64,000 nt of DNA from an uncultured delta proteobacterium (lineage in GTDB: Bacteria > Myxococcota_A > Polyangia > Polyangiales > Polyangiaceae), in the NCBI GenBank assembly GCA_903892415.1, contig CAITIQ010000369.1:1-64000 (forward strand). Direction: 5' to 3'. Made by a program: the position numbers and the translations under genes. Of the stretch, positions 57,192 through 64,000 are shown piece by piece; the first letter of the stretch is position 1, and every line of letters starts with the position of its first letter. The notes beneath the pieces are model-generated. The model ran no database searches. It was not told where the DNA came from and was given only the letters and a program-made list of their open reading frames with translations.

Positions 57192-57242
57192 GCGCCCGAG
57201 GCCTGAGCGCAACTGCTCGAGGCCTGAGTTCAACTCAGGCCT
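57183..57242 (+). repeat. Triplicated GAGGCCTGAG element ending in a hairpin
   Basis: GAGGCCTGAG occurs at 57183 (covering the HupE-like stop codon), 57198 and 57219, and an inverted copy follows. The last copy and its inverse form AGGCCTGAGTT/AACTCAGGCCT (57220-57242), a hairpin that should act as terminator for one or both convergent genes. It looks like local duplication of the gene end. Confidence 0.7.
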
Positions 57243-57248
57243 GAGCCA

Positions 57249-57743
57249 TTACTGACCAATTCCGATTTGAAAGCCGCCCGTGCCGACCTTCATCAGGAAG
57301 CCGCGCGGCAGTTCCCCGTCATCGTCGAACTCGTACATGTCCCGGTCGATGGCGAAGGCTTGCGTGGCGGTCACGTCTGCGGTGCCGCTCACGTGATAGG
57401 TGACCTTGGCGTCCCCCACCGTCGCGGCGAGCACCGGCGGAATCATTTGCCACGGCAGCGTGATCGGCACGGGTATGAGGACGGTGCGCCCCGCTGGAAT
57501 CCAGGTGTTGGGCTCGATGAAGATTGGCACCACGCCCTTGACCCCGTCGAGCTTGGCGTTGGCGCGCACAGCTCGCACTTGCAGGTCGAACAGATTTGGA
57601 TTCTCGACCGCCAGCACGGCATCAAACGAGATGCCCGCGGGGGAGGCTCCTCTCAGCGTGGCTGAGCGCAGCGTGACCGCCGGCTGACAGCCAACGAGGA
57701 GCGAAAGCGTGAGGACGATGGCGAGGAGGACCTGCTTGGGCAT
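57249..57743 (-). CDS. LEA14-like (WHy domain) lipoprotein
   Basis: A 164-residue exported lipoprotein with signal LLAIVLTLSLLVGC. The mature domain is a beta-sandwich of the LEA type 2/WHy kind: LRSATLRGASPAGISFDAVL, AVENPNLFDLQVRAVRAN, VPITLPWQMIPPVLAA, VTYHVSGTADVT. Proteins of this group are linked to desiccation or stress in bacteria and plants, but direct roles are not shown for this one. No same-strand neighbour lies close, so it seems monocistronic. Confidence 0.82.
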   Translation of the reverse strand: MPKQVLLAIVLTLSLLVGCQPAVTLRSATLRGASPAGISFDAVLAVENPNLFDLQVRAVRANAKLDGVKGVVPIFIEPNTWIPAGRTVLIPVPITLPWQMIPPVLAATVGDAKVTYHVSGTADVTATQAFAIDRDMYEFDDDGELPRGFLMKVGTGGFQIGIGQ

Positions 57744-57804
57744 GTCTTTCCGAAAGCTAGCGCGAAGCGGACTTTCATGCTCGAACTCTTCACCGGAAGC
57801 ACAA

Positions 57805-57834
57805 AACGGCGGCGGGCGCTGGTGAGCGCCCGCC
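57805..57834 (-). terminator. Intrinsic terminator of the dehydratase operon
   Basis: Read on the minus strand, a perfect 10-bp GC stem (GGCGGGCGCT with AGCGCCCGCC, loop CACC) is followed by GCCGTTTTG. It lies 35 bases after the stop of the 654-residue dehydratase-related gene. The 126-base gap between this gene and the LEA14-like gene holds little else. Confidence 0.8.
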
Positions 57835-57869
57835 TGATACGCAACCGTTAGCTCAAACTGCCTAACAGA

Positions 57870-59834
57870 CTATTCTTCAGCAGCGATCGCCATGTCCATG
57901 CGGTCTTCGGCCACAACGTGAGCGACCTCGGCGTTGTTCTCGAAGAAGGCTTTGCCAGCCAACTTGGAGAGCAGCGGGCCAAAGTGGTCTTTGGCGCGGC
58001 CGCTGGCGAGGTCCACGATCAGCTCGGCGTCTTGCTTCATACGAGCCTGATTCTCCTTGTTGGAGAGCCATGCTCCGAGCGCCTTCAGCTTGCCCGGTGC
58101 AGCTTTTGCTGCGTCTGCAACGAGCTCGGCCTTCTTGGAGGCCTTGTAGCTGAGCTGCTGCAGGCGCGACTTGCCGACCAACGGAGCAACCTCGCGAACG
58201 AGATTGGCGGCGCTGCCCGCGCCAGCGTGGGGCGAGTGGTGAAGCGGTGATGCGTAGGAGGGGTTCTGCTCGAGGAACGCGCGGACGTCCGCCTCGGTCA
58301 GGCCGGTGTCCTCGTAGGCTTTGCGCAGATCCTCTTGGGCGGCCATGCGCGCCTTGAACATGTACATCTGCACGCGGCTGTAGAAGTTCGTCGCGCCGTC
58401 ACCGCTGGTCTCGACCGCGCAGAAGATGGTGCCGGGGAAGCGGTTGGTGATCAGCGACTGCACGCCGTCGGAGACGCCGGAGCTCGGCATGCAACCGAAG
58501 GGCTTCACGCTGACGGTGATGTGCGCCTTCGACTTGACGGCGTTGACGATCAGCTTGCCGACCTCCATGTGACCTTCTCCACCGCGCAGATCGTTGGAGT
58601 AGTAGTCGGCGGCAACCTCGGCCACGAGGTCCATGTCGGGCAGGTGGTAGTCGAAGAGGCCGAGTGGCTGAGCGAAGGCTTGGAATCCCGCGCGCAGGCC
58701 GTACTCGGCGAGGCGCATGGTGGCGAGTCGCTTGGCGACACCGAAGTCGCTCTCCGCCACGCCAGCGAGCCCGTAGTGCCCGTCATCAACGCCGCGTAGG
58801 AACATGCGCTCGCGCGTGTCGCGGGCGACCTCCCAGATGTTGTAGAGCAACCAGGCGGTGGTCAGCTGGATGTCGTTCTCAGCGCCTTCCGTCTCGAGGA
58901 AGCGCTGCAACGCGTAGTTGCCGTCACCCTCGGTGGTCATCGCCCAGAACTCACCGATGATGGAGGTCTTGGCCTTGGCGCGGAGCTTGTCCACCTTGAC
59001 CGCCTCGAACTCGCGGCGAGCCTTGAACAGAGCCCAGAAGATGTTGGTCTGCTCGTACAAGGACTTGTACAGGATCTTCTTGGCGTTCTCGACTGCACGG
59101 TTGGTAGCGCCGGCCTCGATCTCGTAGGGGCGAATGCGGTACGCAAGCGCATTCATCGCGTCCCCGCAGACCACCGCCTTGATGATCGAGATGAAGAAGG
59201 CCGGGTTCATCTCCAGCCCGACGTCTCCGCCGGTGGCTTGCGAGAGGCCGCCCTTCTGCTGGAACAACATTACGCGGAAGCCGTCGAAGCCGGCGTCACG
59301 GAGCGCCTTGCGGTACTCGGTCACGTACATGCCGAAGCGGCAAGGACCGCAGGCCCCCGCGGTGAGGAAGATGTAGTTCTTCACCACCTCTTCGGAGGTC
59401 ATGCCCTTCTTGTCTCGCAGATCGATCAGGTGCTTCACCAGGCCGCCCACGGTGAAGTAGGTGGGGTTGCACTGACCGCGGTTACCGAACTCTTTGCCGA
59501 CCTGCAGGCCAGCGTTGTCGCTCATGCCGATGTACTCGACGTTGTAGCCGAGCCCGCGCAGTGCGCCTTCCGCGAGGAAGTCTTGCGCTGCGGTGAGACC
59601 GCTGATCAGCAGCGTCACATTCGCCCGCTCATCCTTCTTCATCTGGGGGTCGAGCATCTCGTCCACCCATTGGCGTCGCTCGGCCTTGATACCGATGCGC
59701 TCGCGCTCGGCCTGCTCGAAAAAGCGCATCTCCTCTTCGATCGAGAGCGGGCTCTTCTCCGGCTCCGGGCTCGCGGCAGCTTTGCTCCCGATGATGGGAA
59801 GGCTCTTCTTTGTGGTCGTGGTCGTAGTTTCCAT
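57870..59834 (-). CDS. 2-hydroxyacyl-CoA dehydratase-related protein, partner of the activase
   Basis: A 654-residue cytosolic protein related to the HgdB/BcrB/C-type subunits or to DUF2229-type activase-associated proteins. Conserved Cys-bearing segments suit an iron-sulfur centre: GNRGQCNPTYFTVG, TAGACGPCRFGMYVTEYR, IKAVVCGDAMN and VKPFGCMPSSG. The N-terminal 30 residues are a low-complexity Thr/Lys leader; the C-terminal 110 residues are helical and charged. It lies 50 bases downstream of the giant activase gene on the same strand, with no terminator between, so the two should work as one system. The substrate is unknown. Confidence 0.85.
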   Translation of the reverse strand: METTTTTTKKSLPIIGSKAAASPEPEKSPLSIEEEMRFFEQAERERIGIKAERRQWVDEMLDPQMKKDERANVTLLISGLTAAQDFLAEGALRGLGYNVEYIGMSDNAGLQVGKEFGNRGQCNPTYFTVGGLVKHLIDLRDKKGMTSEEVVKNYIFLTAGACGPCRFGMYVTEYRKALRDAGFDGFRVMLFQQKGGLSQATGGDVGLEMNPAFFISIIKAVVCGDAMNALAYRIRPYEIEAGATNRAVENAKKILYKSLYEQTNIFWALFKARREFEAVKVDKLRAKAKTSIIGEFWAMTTEGDGNYALQRFLETEGAENDIQLTTAWLLYNIWEVARDTRERMFLRGVDDGHYGLAGVAESDFGVAKRLATMRLAEYGLRAGFQAFAQPLGLFDYHLPDMDLVAEVAADYYSNDLRGGEGHMEVGKLIVNAVKSKAHITVSVKPFGCMPSSGVSDGVQSLITNRFPGTIFCAVETSGDGATNFYSRVQMYMFKARMAAQEDLRKAYEDTGLTEADVRAFLEQNPSYASPLHHSPHAGAGSAANLVREVAPLVGKSRLQQLSYKASKKAELVADAAKAAPGKLKALGAWLSNKENQARMKQDAELIVDLASGRAKDHFGPLLSKLAGKAFFENNAEVAHVVAEDRMDMAIAAEE

Positions 59835-59884
59835 GTCGTCCTCGGTTTCGGTGGCGCTGTCTGCGGGCTGGTTAAAGTCTTCGA

Positions 59885-63499
<3,615 letters not shown>

Positions 63500-63512
63500 T
63501 CGTTATCTCCCC

Positions 63513-63535
63513 GGGGGTATCAACGGCCTACCCCC
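63513..63535. promoter_or_regulatory. Inverted repeat in the activase leader
   Basis: GGGGGTA (63513-63519) and TACCCCC (63529-63535) form a 7-bp inverted repeat, 13 bases from the activase ATG and overlapping its ribosome-site region. It may form a leader hairpin or part of a regulator site. Confidence 0.4.
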
Positions 63536-63537
63536 AA

Positions 63538-63555
63538 ACTGACTGGCGGGTCAGT
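63538..63555. promoter_or_regulatory. Putative TetR-type operator
   Basis: ACTGAC, 6 bases, GTCAGT gives an 18-bp palindrome in the space between the divergent activase and TetR genes. ACTGAC/GTCAGT half sites are common for TetR-family regulators of acyl-CoA metabolism. The placement suggests the adjacent TetR protein controls both genes. A TATGAT sequence (63593-63598) could be the -10 box of the TetR gene. Confidence 0.6.
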
Positions 63556-63642
63556 CACTGGTATCACCCGCACTTCACTGGGGCAACTCGCTTATGATGT
63601 GACGTAACGTTAGGCGCCGTGGGAAAAGCTGGAGAAAAGTCG

Positions 63643-64000
63643 TTGGCAGCGCCGGTGAACCAACGCACCGTCTGTTCCGTGAGCGGTGAGCGCGTGGACA
63701 AGAAAGAGCGGCATCAAGTGCTTTTGCACGCCGCTCGGGATGTATTCGCAGCGCGCGGCTACCACGACGCGAAGGTCGAGGACATCTGCGCTCGCGCCAA
63801 CGTCGCCAAGGGAACGTACTACCTCTACTTCAAGGACAAACGCGCGGTGCTCGAGGAGCTGGTGGACGGCCTCTTCTCCCGCATCGGTGCCGCCATTCTG
63901 CGCGTGGACGTCGAGGGCGAAGTCAGGCCGCAGGTCGAGCACAACATCCGTGCGATTGTGGCCGTCTTTCTCGATGACCCAGCGCTTACGCGCTTGCTCT
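63643..64000 (+). CDS. TetR-family regulator (3' end outside window)
   Basis: The visible N-terminal part holds the helix-turn-helix of TetR proteins: LLHAARDVFAARGYHDAKVE, then DICARANVAKGTYYLYFKDK. The start is uncertain. TTG 63643 with GGAG 8 bases ahead is taken; GTG at 63619, 63655, 63679 and 63694 are alternatives. It is divergent from the activase operon, with a palindromic operator between them. It probably represses that operon and itself in response to an acyl-CoA or other ligand, though this is inferred. Confidence 0.9.
   Translation, partial: MAAPVNQRTVCSVSGERVDKKERHQVLLHAARDVFAARGYHDAKVEDICARANVAKGTYYLYFKDKRAVLEELVDGLFSRIGAAILRVDVEGEVRPQVEHNIRAIVAVFLDDPALTRLL

Overview
The window looks like chromosome of a Polyangia-type myxobacterium (Myxococcota, Sorangiineae-like). 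The signs are high GC, many lipoproteins whose cleavage Cys is followed by long Gly/Ser linkers, a MopE-type metal-binding plus choice-of-anchor-L surface protein, a membrane-anchored Hanks-type kinase, DUF4331 and DUF2252 proteins, and very few mobile-element signs. No transposase, integrase, phage gene, CRISPR array or rRNA was seen. The taxonomic call is inferred from gene content only.

Region 1 (1-10 kb, all on +) is one dense chemosensory operon. It runs: 3' end of cheA (with a Pro/Ala/Gln repeat linker), cheW, a transducer, cheR, cheD, a CheY-like regulator, a CheX-like protein, two tandem cheB genes, a second CheY-like regulator, and a second CheX-like protein of unnamed family. Most junctions overlap or are a few bases long. 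A strong hairpin terminator at about 10.0 kb closes it. A secreted beta-barrel-like protein follows.

Region 2 (11.5-18.4 kb) has a minus-strand block (DUF4261, inositol monophosphatase, small Ala/Gly-rich protein, Nudix hydrolase), a TerB-like gene, a large surface lipoprotein, and a translationally coupled minus-strand pair that includes a GxSxG lipoprotein.

Region 3 (18.6-29.3 kb) holds rsmB-rseP (coupled), an APC permease downstream of a Lon-type protease, a pentapeptide-repeat protein, an alpha/beta hydrolase, a Ser/Thr kinase and an unidentified protein. Two tRNA genes (Arg-TCG, Lys-CTT) follow with a clear terminator.

Region 4 (29.6-42.7 kb) has two lipoproteins on minus, then the conserved rpmE - DUF1385 - prfA set. 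After that come a DUF2252 protein, a PAP2 phosphatase, a barrel-like protein, and a 596-aa lipoprotein carrying residues arranged as in protein-kinase-like folds. Two lipoproteins on minus precede the next block.

Region 5 (42.7-57.7 kb) has ppdK, ybeY and secA on minus (ybeY overlaps secA). A mixed set of poorly known proteins follows, including a cysteine-less thioredoxin-like lipoprotein, a DUF4331 protein apparently split over two adjacent genes, a TPR lipoprotein, a HupE/UreJ-like membrane protein and a LEA14-like lipoprotein.

Region 6 (57.8-64 kb) is a two-gene operon for radical-type 2-hydroxyacyl-CoA dehydratase chemistry. A 1204-aa protein carries two activase domains, each with a Cys pair spaced 39 residues apart, and a 654-aa partner follows it. 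It is divergent from a TetR-family gene truncated by the window end, with an 18-bp palindrome between them.
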